Source: Kaistella antarctica (GTDB lineage Bacteria; Bacteroidota; Bacteroidia; Flavobacteriales; Weeksellaceae). From it: a stretch of DNA of 64,000 bases. The stretch is from the NCBI RefSeq assembly GCF_900109615.1, contig NZ_FOIX01000002.1, forward strand, positions 372,001-436,000, written 5' to 3'. Shown one piece after another: positions 8,322 to 15,926 of the stretch; positions within the stretch are counted from its first letter, which is position 1; each line of letters starts with the position of its first letter. The notes under the pieces were generated by a model that made no database searches, was not told the origin of the DNA, and saw only the letters and a list, made by a program, of their open reading frames with translations. The position numbers and the translations under genes were made by a program.

Positions 8322-9434
8322 ATGATCAACAGCGACCAAATAAAAGACGTGCAAGCCAGAATTGGAGAATTGTATAAACACTTACAAATCGACCGAAATA
8401 AAATTGAAATTTCTAACGACGAAGAAAAAACGATGTCACCCGAATTTTGGGACCATCCGAAAAATGCCGAAATTTTCATGAAGCAACTTCGGTCTAAGAA
8501 AAAATGGGTAAATGATTATGAGGAAATTTTTTCTCGTTTTGAAGATATTCAAGTTTTGATGGATTTTGCTAAAGAAGATCCAGATTCTGAAAAAGAATTA
8601 AATGAGTCATTTCCAATTCTGGTCGAAAAAATTGAAGCGATAGAATTTAAAAATATGCTCTCTAATGAAGGTGATGAGCTTTCTGCAATCCTTCAAATCA
8701 CTGCGGGCGCTGGTGGTACAGAAAGTTGCGACTGGGCCTCGATGCTGATGCGGATGTACACGATGTGGGCGGAAAATCAGGGTTACAAATTGCGAGAATT
8801 GAACTATCAGGAAGGAGAAGTTGCGGGTGTGAAAACAGTGACTTTAGAAATTGAGGGCGAATTTGCTTTCGGTTATTTACGCGGAGAAAATGGCGTTCAC
8901 CGTTTGGTCAGAATTTCGCCTTTTGATTCGAATGCGAAAAGACACACCAGTTTTGTGTCGGTTTACGTTTACCCTTTGATTGATGATACCATCGAAATTA
9001 ATATTAATCCTGCCGATATTTCCTTTGAAACCATGCGCTCAAGTGGTGCGGGTGGACAGAACGTAAATAAAGTAGAAACCGCTGTGCGACTGCGTCACGC
9101 CCCAACCGGAATCATTATTGAAAATTCTGAATCCCGTTCGCAACTTCAGAATAAAGAAAAAGCCATGCAGTTATTGAAATCTAGGTTGTATGAAATGGAA
9201 CTGGAGGAGCGTCTGAAAGCCCGAACAGAAATCGAAGCTGGAAAAATGAAAATCGAGTGGGGAAGCCAGATTAGGAATTACGTGATGCATCCTTACAAAT
9301 TGGTTAAAGATGTGCGATCTGGTCACGAGACCTCCGATGTTGATGGCGTGATGAATGGTGACTTGACTCCATTTCTAAAAGCATTTCTTATGGCCGATGG
9401 AACAGCGGTTGCTGACGATGATTTCACCTTATAA
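8322..9434 (+). CDS. prfB: Peptide chain release factor 2
   Basis: RF2 terminates translation at UGA and UAA. The 370-residue frame has the stop-codon-recognition tripeptide Ser-Pro-Phe at about 199-201 ('[15 protein letters not shown]') and the GGQ peptidyl-hydrolysis motif at 244-246 ('[14 protein letters not shown]'), the same spacing as in E. coli RF2. Unlike most prfB genes it is read in one uninterrupted frame. Where the programmed +1 frameshift (CTT-TGA) normally lies, codons 20-24 read CAC TTA CAA ATC GAC (8379-8393), so the autoregulatory frameshift is absent. Confidence 0.96.
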   Translation: MINSDQIKDVQARIGELYKHLQIDRNKIEISNDEEKTMSPEFWDHPKNAEIFMKQLRSKKKWVNDYEEIFSRFEDIQVLMDFAKEDPDSEKELNESFPILVEKIEAIEFKNMLSNEGDELSAILQITAGAGGTESCDWASMLMRMYTMWAENQGYKLRELNYQEGEVAGVKTVTLEIEGEFAFGYLRGENGVHRLVRISPFDSNAKRHTSFVSVYVYPLIDDTIEININPADISFETMRSSGAGGQNVNKVETAVRLRHAPTGIIIENSESRSQLQNKEKAMQLLKSRLYEMELEERLKARTEIEAGKMKIEWGSQIRNYVMHPYKLVKDVRSGHETSDVDGVMNGDLTPFLKAFLMADGTAVADDDFTL

Positions 9435-9464
9435 ACTTTAAGAAACTTTAACAAATACTTAATA

Positions 9465-9493
9465 TTGATAGACGCAGTCTTTTATTATCTTTG
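9465..9493 (+). promoter_or_regulatory. Putative flavobacterial promoter of the DedA gene
   Basis: TTG at 9465-9467, 18-base spacer, then TATCTTTG at 9486-9493, five bases before the ATG at 9499. This is a textbook fit to the Bacteroidota primary sigma pattern. Confidence 0.6.
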
Positions 9494-9498
9494 CATCC

Positions 9499-10194
9499 AT
9501 GGAAAATTTCGAAAGTTGGAAGGATCTTTTAAATCCTGAATTTTATATACAGATGGGCGGTTTTTGGCTCATTCTCTTTATTATCTTCGCAGAAACTGGT
9601 TTATTTGTAGGGTTTTTCCTGCCAGGTGACAGTCTGCTCTTTGTTTCCGGAATTTATGCCGTAGAAATTATTTCAGAAACTTTCGGTTCAACTGGAAGCG
9701 ATCTATTAGACACCACTATTTTAGCAACCGCCGTGGCAATTGCAGCCGTTATTGGAAATGAAATTGGATATTGGTTTGGTTTAAAAGCAGGACCTGCTCT
9801 TTATAAAAGAGAAGACTCTTTCCTTTTTAAGAAAAAGTATCTTTTTCAAGCACATGATTTTTTTGAGCAACATGGCGCTCTAGCAGTAATCATGGCGAGA
9901 TTCTTACCTATTGTAAGAACCTTTACGCCAATTGTTGCGGGAATTGTGAAGATGGATAAAACCCGATTTTTAATCGATAACGTGATCGGTGCTTTCCTCT
10001 GGTCGTTTTCTTTAATTTTCGCGGGACATTATCTAGATGCTTTATTTAAAACTCAATTTGATATTGAATTAAAGGCTCATTTAGAAATGATCATTATTAT
10101 CATCGTATTGATTACGACCGTTCCTATTATTGCGAAATTTTTCTTTGGAAAAAAGAAAGAAGAGGTTGAAGACGAAATTGATACACACGGATAA
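9499..10194 (+). CDS. DedA-family inner-membrane protein
   Basis: The 231-residue protein has about four to five hydrophobic segments and the DedA/SNARE-associated signature. This is an N-terminal 'FAETGLFVGFFLPGDSLLF' and the conserved 'MARFLPIVRTFTPIVAGIVK' (Arg and the GxxxM-like motif). Family members flip or transport lipids such as undecaprenyl phosphate or phosphatidylethanolamine and affect membrane homeostasis. Which lipid applies here is inferred only from family. The tail is charged ('KKKEEVEDEI'). It is probably monocistronic, with its own promoter and a terminator. Confidence 0.9.
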   Translation: MENFESWKDLLNPEFYIQMGGFWLILFIIFAETGLFVGFFLPGDSLLFVSGIYAVEIISETFGSTGSDLLDTTILATAVAIAAVIGNEIGYWFGLKAGPALYKREDSFLFKKKYLFQAHDFFEQHGALAVIMARFLPIVRTFTPIVAGIVKMDKTRFLIDNVIGAFLWSFSLIFAGHYLDALFKTQFDIELKAHLEMIIIIIVLITTVPIIAKFFFGKKKEEVEDEIDTHG

Positions 10195-10216
10195 GATAAA
10201 TCTTATTAAAATATAT

Positions 10217-10250
10217 AACAGCATTCTGCAAAGAATGCTGTTTTTGTTTT
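10217..10250 (+). terminator. Intrinsic terminator after the DedA gene
   Basis: 11-bp stem AACAGCATTCT / AGAATGCTGTT with GCAA loop (10228-10231), then TTTTTGTTTT. Confidence 0.9.
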
Positions 10251-10294
10251 AAGTCAAAATTTTTTATGATTATTTAAAAGTAGATGAAGTAAAA

Positions 10295-10663
10295 TTACTT
10301 CGTAGAACTCTTGATCCGCTCCACAAGCATTGTAATTATTCTGCGATTAAAATCTTTAGCTTGCGTGACGTAAACCGCCAGTTCTTCGTTGGTGAAGAGA
10401 CCAACAGTTATTCCGATAAAGGTGTTTTTAAGAACCATATCTTTCTGAAGACTTTGTTCCATAAAAGCTCTTTTCTTCGCTCCCGACAAGGTTTCGTAAT
10501 CTGCCTTCTGTCGCGTTGCGTAAGAATTGAACAAAGTCAGATATAGATCGTTCTGTAATTTCAAGATAGGCCGCAAAGTTTGGTTTTGAAAATTTTCCAC
10601 TTCTGTACTAGTTTCCAAAATCGGAATATCTACAGTCGGTCTCAGGTCTAATTTAGTGATCAT
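10295..10663 (-). CDS. Conserved hypothetical protein (122 aa)
   Basis: A compact, mostly helical, charged protein without signal peptide or membrane segment. Distinctive text includes 'NQTLRPILKLQNDLYLTLF' and 'DFNRRIITMLVERI'. I associate this type with small cytoplasmic proteins widespread in Flavobacteriia that carry no assigned activity. No catalytic motif is visible. It lies between two terminated transcription units and reads towards the DedA terminator, which may serve both strands. Function unknown. Confidence 0.65.
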   Translation of the reverse strand: MITKLDLRPTVDIPILETSTEVENFQNQTLRPILKLQNDLYLTLFNSYATRQKADYETLSGAKKRAFMEQSLQKDMVLKNTFIGITVGLFTNEELAVYVTQAKDFNRRIITMLVERIKSSTK

Positions 10664-10809
10664 TTGTATTCGTGGTCTAAAGTATTATTTAAGATGCAAA
10701 TTTAAAAGATTTTATGCATTATTGATTTCAATTCTTGTGAGAAAACAGTTTTAAAGTTTGTTAAAAATATTCTTAATTATAATTCCTATTTTTCTAAAGT
10801 CTCTTTTAC

Positions 10810-12202
10810 TTATTCCTTATACATTTCGGTAAACAAAGTATTAAGCGATTCTGAATAAGTGGGATGTGAAAATATGGTCGTGGCTAAATCTTTGGCGGGA
10901 ATCTTCCCGTGCATCGCCATTTGAATCACCGAGGCAATTTCTCCACCTTCGCTGCAAACGATTGCTGCGCCTAAGATTAGTCCACTATCTTTGTCCACAA
11001 TTGCTTTCCAAAGTCCTTGTGGTTTTCCAGTTTCAATACCTCTCGTAATTCTTTTGCCTTCAATTTTTATGACTTTAAAATTCAGTCCTTTTTTTGTTGC
11101 TTGATCTTCAGATAAACCAACCCTCCCTAATTGTGGATCCGTAAACATGGTGTAAGGAACAATTCTTCCTTTCGTAGAAGCATTTCCTTTGTGCAAAAGG
11201 TTGGTTCGAAGAATCACGAAATCATTGTAAGCAATGTGTGTAAATTGTGGACCGCCATTAATATCTCCTAAAGCATAAACGCCGTCAATATTGGTTTCCA
11301 GTTTTTCATTTACTTTTATATATCCCTTTTCGTCGAGTTTTATGCCGGCCGCTTCTATGTTGAGACCGTCTGCGTTAGATTCTCGACCGGTTGCAACCAG
11401 AAGATGCGTTCCTGTAACAGTGTCCTTTTTATCTTTATTGCTAAAAGTGATCGTAATTCCATGACTGGATTTTTCTACCAATTCTACAGAGGAATTTAAA
11501 AAGAACCGAAGCCCTTCAGCCTCCAAAAGCTCTTGCAATGATTCGGCAATATCTCGGTCTTCGCCAGACATAATTTGCGCCGAAGTTTCAATGATCGTCA
11601 CTTCACTTCCGAATCGACTGTACATTTGGCCCAATTCTAATCCGATATAACCCGCGCCGATGACAATTAGTTGTTTGGGAATTTCTTCCAAAGCGAGAAT
11701 GCCGCTGGAGTCGTACCATTGCACTTCATCCAAACCTTTAATTTTTGGAACGGCTGGTCGGGATCCAGCATCAATAAATATATGAGGAGCGGTGAATTGT
11801 TGTGTAGACCCATTTTCATTTCTAACACTCACTGTTTTTTCCCCGCTGAAAGAAGCTGTTCCATAAACCAATTCCAAGTTTTCTGCGTCGGCAGTTCTTT
11901 TGGAGCAAACCTTCTTTGGAATCCGCAACAATTTTATCTTTTCTCTTCTGCGTGGTGTCGAAATCTATTTTAAAATCAGAGACTGAAATCCCATGTATTT
12001 CAGAAGTATTAATGGCGTGCATTACTTTCGCAGAAGCGATTAGTGTTTTCGTTGGCGTACAACCCACATTGAGGCAGGCGCCCCCGAGCTCCGCTTCTGA
12101 CTTTTCAATCATGACTGTTTTCCAGCCAGCTTCTGATAATTTTTCCGACAGCGGTTTGGCGGCTTGTCCGGAGCCAATTATAATCGCGTCTTTTTTGATC
12201 AT
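10810..12202 (-). pseudogene. FAD/NAD(P)-dependent disulfide oxidoreductase (mercuric reductase-like), frameshifted
   Basis: Two overlapping minus-strand frames make one protein of about 464 residues. The first (12202 to about 11900) has the FAD site 'AIIIGSGQAAKPLSEKLSEA' and redox-active 'GGACLNVGCTPTK'. The second (about 11930 to 10810) has the NAD site 'VIGAGYIGLELGQM', the FAD-binding 'GVYALGDINGG' and the C-terminal dimerisation domain. The frames join cleanly if one A is removed from the AAAA run read on the minus strand (plus-strand TTTT 11898-11901). The family includes mercuric and dihydrolipoyl reductases. No MerA HMA domain or C-terminal Cys pair is seen. It may be a true pseudogene or a sequencing error. 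Confidence 0.85.
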
Positions 12203-12419
12203 TGGTCTATTTTTAAATTTTAGTTTAACAACAAACTGAATCCATTAAATTCAGTCTGGTAACGAACCAAGGTACAAAATTTAAAGATGTTTCCGCTTAA
12301 ACTTAGCTTGGGTTAAGCATTGATAAAAATAGAACATGTTTTGAATCAATTTTATTTAACAATTTTCTTCAAATTGAATTACTTTAAATTTCTATCTAAG
12401 TGTTCACCTCAATTAAATA

Positions 12420-12443
12420 CTATATCGTAATATTGCAATATAG
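12420..12443 (+). promoter_or_regulatory. Putative ArsR operator
   Basis: Inverted repeat CTATAT (12420-12425) / ATATAG (12438-12443) enclosing the perfect palindrome TATTGCAATA (12431-12440), just before arsR. This spacing and composition fit ArsR/SmtB operators. It is the reason for placing the arsR start downstream. Confidence 0.55.
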
Positions 12444-12453
12444 AAATGGCAAT

Positions 12454-12783
12454 ATGGGCACGAGTAAAACACACCACTTTTCAGCAGACCAGAATGAAAT
12501 GGCAAAGATTGCAAAAGCTTTAGCACATCCTGCTAGGATTGCAATTTTAGAACATCTTTTAAAAGTAAATGAATGCATTTGTGGCGATATTGTTTCCGAA
12601 CTTCCGCTGGCACAACCAACCGTTTCCCAACATTTAAAAGAAATGAAAAATGCAGGAATTATTAAAGGCGCCATCGCGGGTAACTCCGTCTGTTATTGCC
12701 TTGATGAAAATACGATTGAAAAACTTCACCTCTATTTTAAAGGAATTTCAGAAAAGTTATCCGAAAGAATCTCTTGCTGTTAA
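12454..12783 (+). CDS. arsR: ArsR-family metalloregulator
   Basis: A 109-residue winged-helix repressor. It has 'MAKIAKALAHPARIAILEHL' and the recognition helix 'LPLAQPTVSQHLKEMKNAGI'. The metal-sensing helix carries Cys-x-Cys ('NECICGDIV'), matching the As(III) site of classical ArsR, and the protein ends in a Cys-Cys pair. The frame is open up to a GTG at 12400, but that would place the operator palindrome inside the gene, so the ATG at 12454 is preferred. It probably represses itself and arsM until arsenite binds. Confidence 0.88.
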   Translation: MGTSKTHHFSADQNEMAKIAKALAHPARIAILEHLLKVNECICGDIVSELPLAQPTVSQHLKEMKNAGIIKGAIAGNSVCYCLDENTIEKLHLYFKGISEKLSERISCC

Positions 12784-12789
12784 TTTTCA

Positions 12790-12865
12790 AAAACGTTTCA
12801 TCTATAATCTATAATCTATCATTTATCATCTATCATCCATCATCCATCATCCAACACCTAACATC
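12790..12865 (+). repeat. G-free low-complexity tract before arsM
   Basis: Degenerate TCTATAATC and ATCCATCATCC units, with almost no G on the plus strand after 12797, running up to the arsM ATG. It may act as an unstructured leader. No other signal is visible. Confidence 0.5.
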
Positions 12866-13699
12866 ATGAAAACCAACGAAGAAATCAAAGAAATGGTAAA
12901 GCAAAAATACAGTGAAATCGCTTTACAAGACAAAGAAACAAATGCCTCTTCTTGTTGTGGAAGTGGCGGTTGTACGACGGAAGTATATAATGTAATGAGC
13001 GACGAATACGATCATTTGGAAGGCTACAGCGCTGAGGCTGATTTGAAATTAGGTTGCGGATTACCGACTGAATTTGCCAAAATAAAATCTGGCAATACAG
13101 TGGTAGATTTAGGAAGTGGCGCGGGAAATGACTGTTTCATAGCAAGGCATGAAACGGGCGAAACTGGAAAAGTAATCGGAATCGACTTCACACCAGAAAT
13201 GATTGACAAAGCCAGATTGAATGCTGATAAACTAAACTACAATAATGTTGAATTTCGATTGGGCGAAATTGAAAATATTCCTACCATGAGTAATATTGCT
13301 GATGTGGTGGTAAGTAATTGTGTGATGAATTTGGTTCCTAATAAGCCTAAAGCATTTAGCGAGGTTCACCGAATTTTGAAACTAGGCGGACATTTCAGTA
13401 TATCAGATATTGTCTTGACTGGCGAGCTTCCTGAGAAAATAAAGAATGCGGCCGAAATGTATGCAGGTTGTGTGGCGAGTGCAATTCAAAAAGAAGATTA
13501 TTTAAATATTATTAAAAATGCTGGATTTAAAAATATTACTCTTCAAAAGGAAAAACCAATCATTATTCCGAATGATATTTTGAAAAACTATTTGAACGAA
13601 CAAGAGATCGAAATGTACAATTCTAATAAGAATATTATTTTCAGTATAACGGTTTATGCGGAGAAACTGAACGAATGCTCTAATCCAACCTGTTGTTAA
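12866..13699 (+). CDS. arsM: Arsenite S-adenosylmethionine methyltransferase
   Basis: ArsM methylates As(III) to volatile or less retained methylarsenicals. The SAM site is 'VVDLGSGAGNDCFIARHE' followed by 'VIGIDFTPEMIDKAR'. Three conserved catalytic cysteines fit the family spacing: Cys64 ('KLGCGLP'), Cys152 ('SNCVMNLV') and Cys202 ('AGCVASA'). Extra thiols occur at the N-terminus ('SSCCGSGGC') and the C-terminus ('CSNPTCC'). 277 residues is typical. It lies 82 bases after arsR and is likely under its control. No arsB, acr3 or arsC is nearby, so in this window detoxification rests on methylation. Confidence 0.93.
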   Translation: MKTNEEIKEMVKQKYSEIALQDKETNASSCCGSGGCTTEVYNVMSDEYDHLEGYSAEADLKLGCGLPTEFAKIKSGNTVVDLGSGAGNDCFIARHETGETGKVIGIDFTPEMIDKARLNADKLNYNNVEFRLGEIENIPTMSNIADVVVSNCVMNLVPNKPKAFSEVHRILKLGGHFSISDIVLTGELPEKIKNAAEMYAGCVASAIQKEDYLNIIKNAGFKNITLQKEKPIIIPNDILKNYLNEQEIEMYNSNKNIIFSITVYAEKLNECSNPTCC

Positions 13700-13722
13700 T
13701 TTTTTTCGATTTTAGATATAAA

Positions 13723-13750
13723 AAAAAGCAAGAGAAAATTCTTGCTTTTT
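13723..13750. terminator. Bidirectional terminator between arsM and the SDR gene
   Basis: AAAAAGCAAGA ... TCTTGCTTTTT, A-rich on one side and T-rich on the other, so it can serve the convergent genes on both strands. Confidence 0.8.
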
Positions 13751-13771
13751 GCTTTTGCGTTCATTTAATTA

Positions 13772-14758
13772 TTACTTTTTCTTTGCCTTGGTGAAAAAAT
13801 AACCGATTGCAACGCCAACCGCCATCATCATCACCGTTTTTGTTTTTCGGGAAGGAACAGGAAGCGCCATTTCACCATAAATTTTCAGTGGATCTTTAGA
13901 TGGATAATTGACGTTTCCATCCGTATTGGTGCCTGCATTGGGTTTCATCGCCAATCGCAAAGCTGCCGAGGCGGTGTTGATAATCGCTTTTGGAAATAAT
14001 CCGTACAACACTTTCATCACTTGGGCATAACCATCTGTAATAATACTTTTTTTTGGGTTTTTTGCTGCTGCAACCATTTGTGCTGCTAACTCGCGTGGAT
14101 CAACCGAGAACGGTGGAATTTTAAAATCTAAACCAGAATATTTTGCCGAATGCGAATTTCCAGTTGATCTTTGAATTCCCGGATATAATCCAACAATGTG
14201 AATATTGGGTTCATCAGAAACTTCGCCTTGCAACCCCTCAACCATTCCACGAATTCCAAATTTTGTACTCGAATATGCCGTGGAATAGGGAGCTGGCATC
14301 CATCCGCCAATAGAAACATTGTTAATTAATATTCCTTCTTTCTGTTTTTTAAAGATGGGTAAAATGGTGTGAGCGCCATGTAAAAATCCTAATAAATTAG
14401 TTTTTACTAGTTGATCCATCGTTTCAATAGGGATTTCTTCAAACTTACCGCTTGCCATAACGCCGGCGTTGTTTACCCAGATATCGATTCTACCATTGAA
14501 CTGTAGCGCCTGTTCCGCCAAATGCCGAACTTGTTGTGCATCAGAAACATCGGTTTGAACGCCTAAGGCAACGACTTCTAAATCGTGACATAAAGCAACG
14601 GTTTCATCTAAACCTTCCTGACCTCGGGCTGCTACTACGACGTTGCATCCTTCTAAAGCAAATGCCTCGGCCGCAGCTCGACCGACGCCGCTTGTTCCAC
14701 CGGTAATGACTACTGTTTTGCCGCGTAATTCTCCGTATGTTTCTTCTTGATTTTCCAT
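13772..14758 (-). CDS. Short-chain dehydrogenase/reductase with C-terminal membrane anchor
   Basis: A classical SDR: cofactor motif 'VVITGGTSGVGRAAAEAFA' (Rossmann GxxxGxG), 'VNNAGVMA', catalytic Ser in 'NNVSIGGWMP' and Tyr-x3-Lys in 'AYSSTKFG'. The Arg in 'VVVAARGQEGL' suggests NADP(H). It is longer than usual (328 residues). The extra C-terminal region ends in a hydrophobic segment 'MMMAVGVAIGYFFTK' and basic residues, suggesting membrane attachment. The substrate is unknown. It is convergent with arsM and probably has no role in arsenic metabolism. Confidence 0.88.
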   Translation of the reverse strand: MENQEETYGELRGKTVVITGGTSGVGRAAAEAFALEGCNVVVAARGQEGLDETVALCHDLEVVALGVQTDVSDAQQVRHLAEQALQFNGRIDIWVNNAGVMASGKFEEIPIETMDQLVKTNLLGFLHGAHTILPIFKKQKEGILINNVSIGGWMPAPYSTAYSSTKFGIRGMVEGLQGEVSDEPNIHIVGLYPGIQRSTGNSHSAKYSGLDFKIPPFSVDPRELAAQMVAAAKNPKKSIITDGYAQVMKVLYGLFPKAIINTASAALRLAMKPNAGTNTDGNVNYPSKDPLKIYGEMALPVPSRKTKTVMMMAVGVAIGYFFTKAKKK

Positions 14759-14940
14759 AATGATAGATTGTAAATGTTAATGATGAAATAGTACCATCAA
14801 TTACTGTGCAATTGATTTTAAAATAGAATTTAAATAAGCTTTTAGAAATAATGCTGTAAATAATTGCCGTTTTTTTGGAAGAGAATCGCTGTAATTTATC
14901 TAAATTTGAAATTCAACCATTAATCTGAAACAGAAATAAT

Positions 14941-15651
14941 ATGTCAAAAATTTTATCAATTTTAACCTTCCTATTTTTCTCTTTGATTTATTCTCAGGAA
15001 TTCAATATCATTACTTTAAAAGATTCACTTTCACAACCTAGTACTAGTGAAGTGTTTGAATTCCTCAACGATAAAACTCCTTTGGATGATTTCACCTTTG
15101 TTGCAACGGTAAGTTGTACAGGTGATAAAAAATTCTTTTCAAATGTTTATGAAATCGCAAAGTTTCATTCACGAAATTTAGGAGCAAATTGTTTCAAACT
15201 TAATAAGACAAAAGACAATGGAGGAATGATTACTATCTTTCTGGATTTATATTTCGGGACCAACGAAGAGTTGATTGCCAACATTAAAAGAGAAGAAGAA
15301 AACAAAATCTATATTTTTGGTAGCGATAATTTTAATGAAAAAAAGAAGAGGTATTACAAAGAAAATGGGACGCTCAGAATTTTAGAGCCTAATCAGTTCA
15401 ATGTGATTCCCTACACTTTAAATTCTACCGTTAAACTGGCGAAAAAAGAGTTCATGGCAATTCCAGTAACCGTGAAACAATCAAAAAATTTCAGATCAAT
15501 TTTTTTAAATACAGATGGCTGGGGACAAACGGACAATAGAAATTACGCAACGGATATTTTCGACAAAACCATGATTTATGATCTGAATATTCTTTACCAA
15601 TTTGATAAAAATCTAGGTTATGTTTTATTAGCGATTAAAAATCCGCTCTAA
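14941..15651 (+). CDS. Secreted hypothetical protein (236 aa)
   Basis: An N-terminal signal peptide ('ILSILTFLFFSLIYSQ', cleavage probably before Gln-Glu) marks an exported, non-lipidated protein. The mature part is a mixed alpha/beta domain. 'TFVATVSCTGDKKFFSNVYEIA' and 'LGANCFKLNK' carry two cysteines that could pair after export. I do not recognise a family. It stands alone, with about 180 bases upstream and 275 downstream in which I see no gene, repeat or clear terminator. Confidence 0.65.
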   Translation: MSKILSILTFLFFSLIYSQEFNIITLKDSLSQPSTSEVFEFLNDKTPLDDFTFVATVSCTGDKKFFSNVYEIAKFHSRNLGANCFKLNKTKDNGGMITIFLDLYFGTNEELIANIKREEENKIYIFGSDNFNEKKKRYYKENGTLRILEPNQFNVIPYTLNSTVKLAKKEFMAIPVTVKQSKNFRSIFLNTDGWGQTDNRNYATDIFDKTMIYDLNILYQFDKNLGYVLLAIKNPL

Positions 15652-15926
15652 TTAATTGTTCATTTCCGCAGTGTGTTTTCGTTACCCTTTTTATGATTTT
15701 TGAAATCTATTATTTCATTAGTAGCCGACGTTCTTTCCCTTAAAGTCTTTATGAAGGCTATCTTATTCACGATAATTCAATAAAGTATTTAACTTTTTAG
15801 CAGTATCCACACGCTTTACAAAGCCACCTTTATGAAAATTTAAAAATGAGGTGTTAAATAATTCTTAATTATATTGAAAATCATTATATTTGCCGACTAT
15901 AATTTTAATGTTGTAAACTATTAACG

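Noticed and set aside
12400-12453. GTG start for arsR at 12400
   Set aside because: The added residues would be encoded by the operator palindrome and do not resemble ArsR N-termini.
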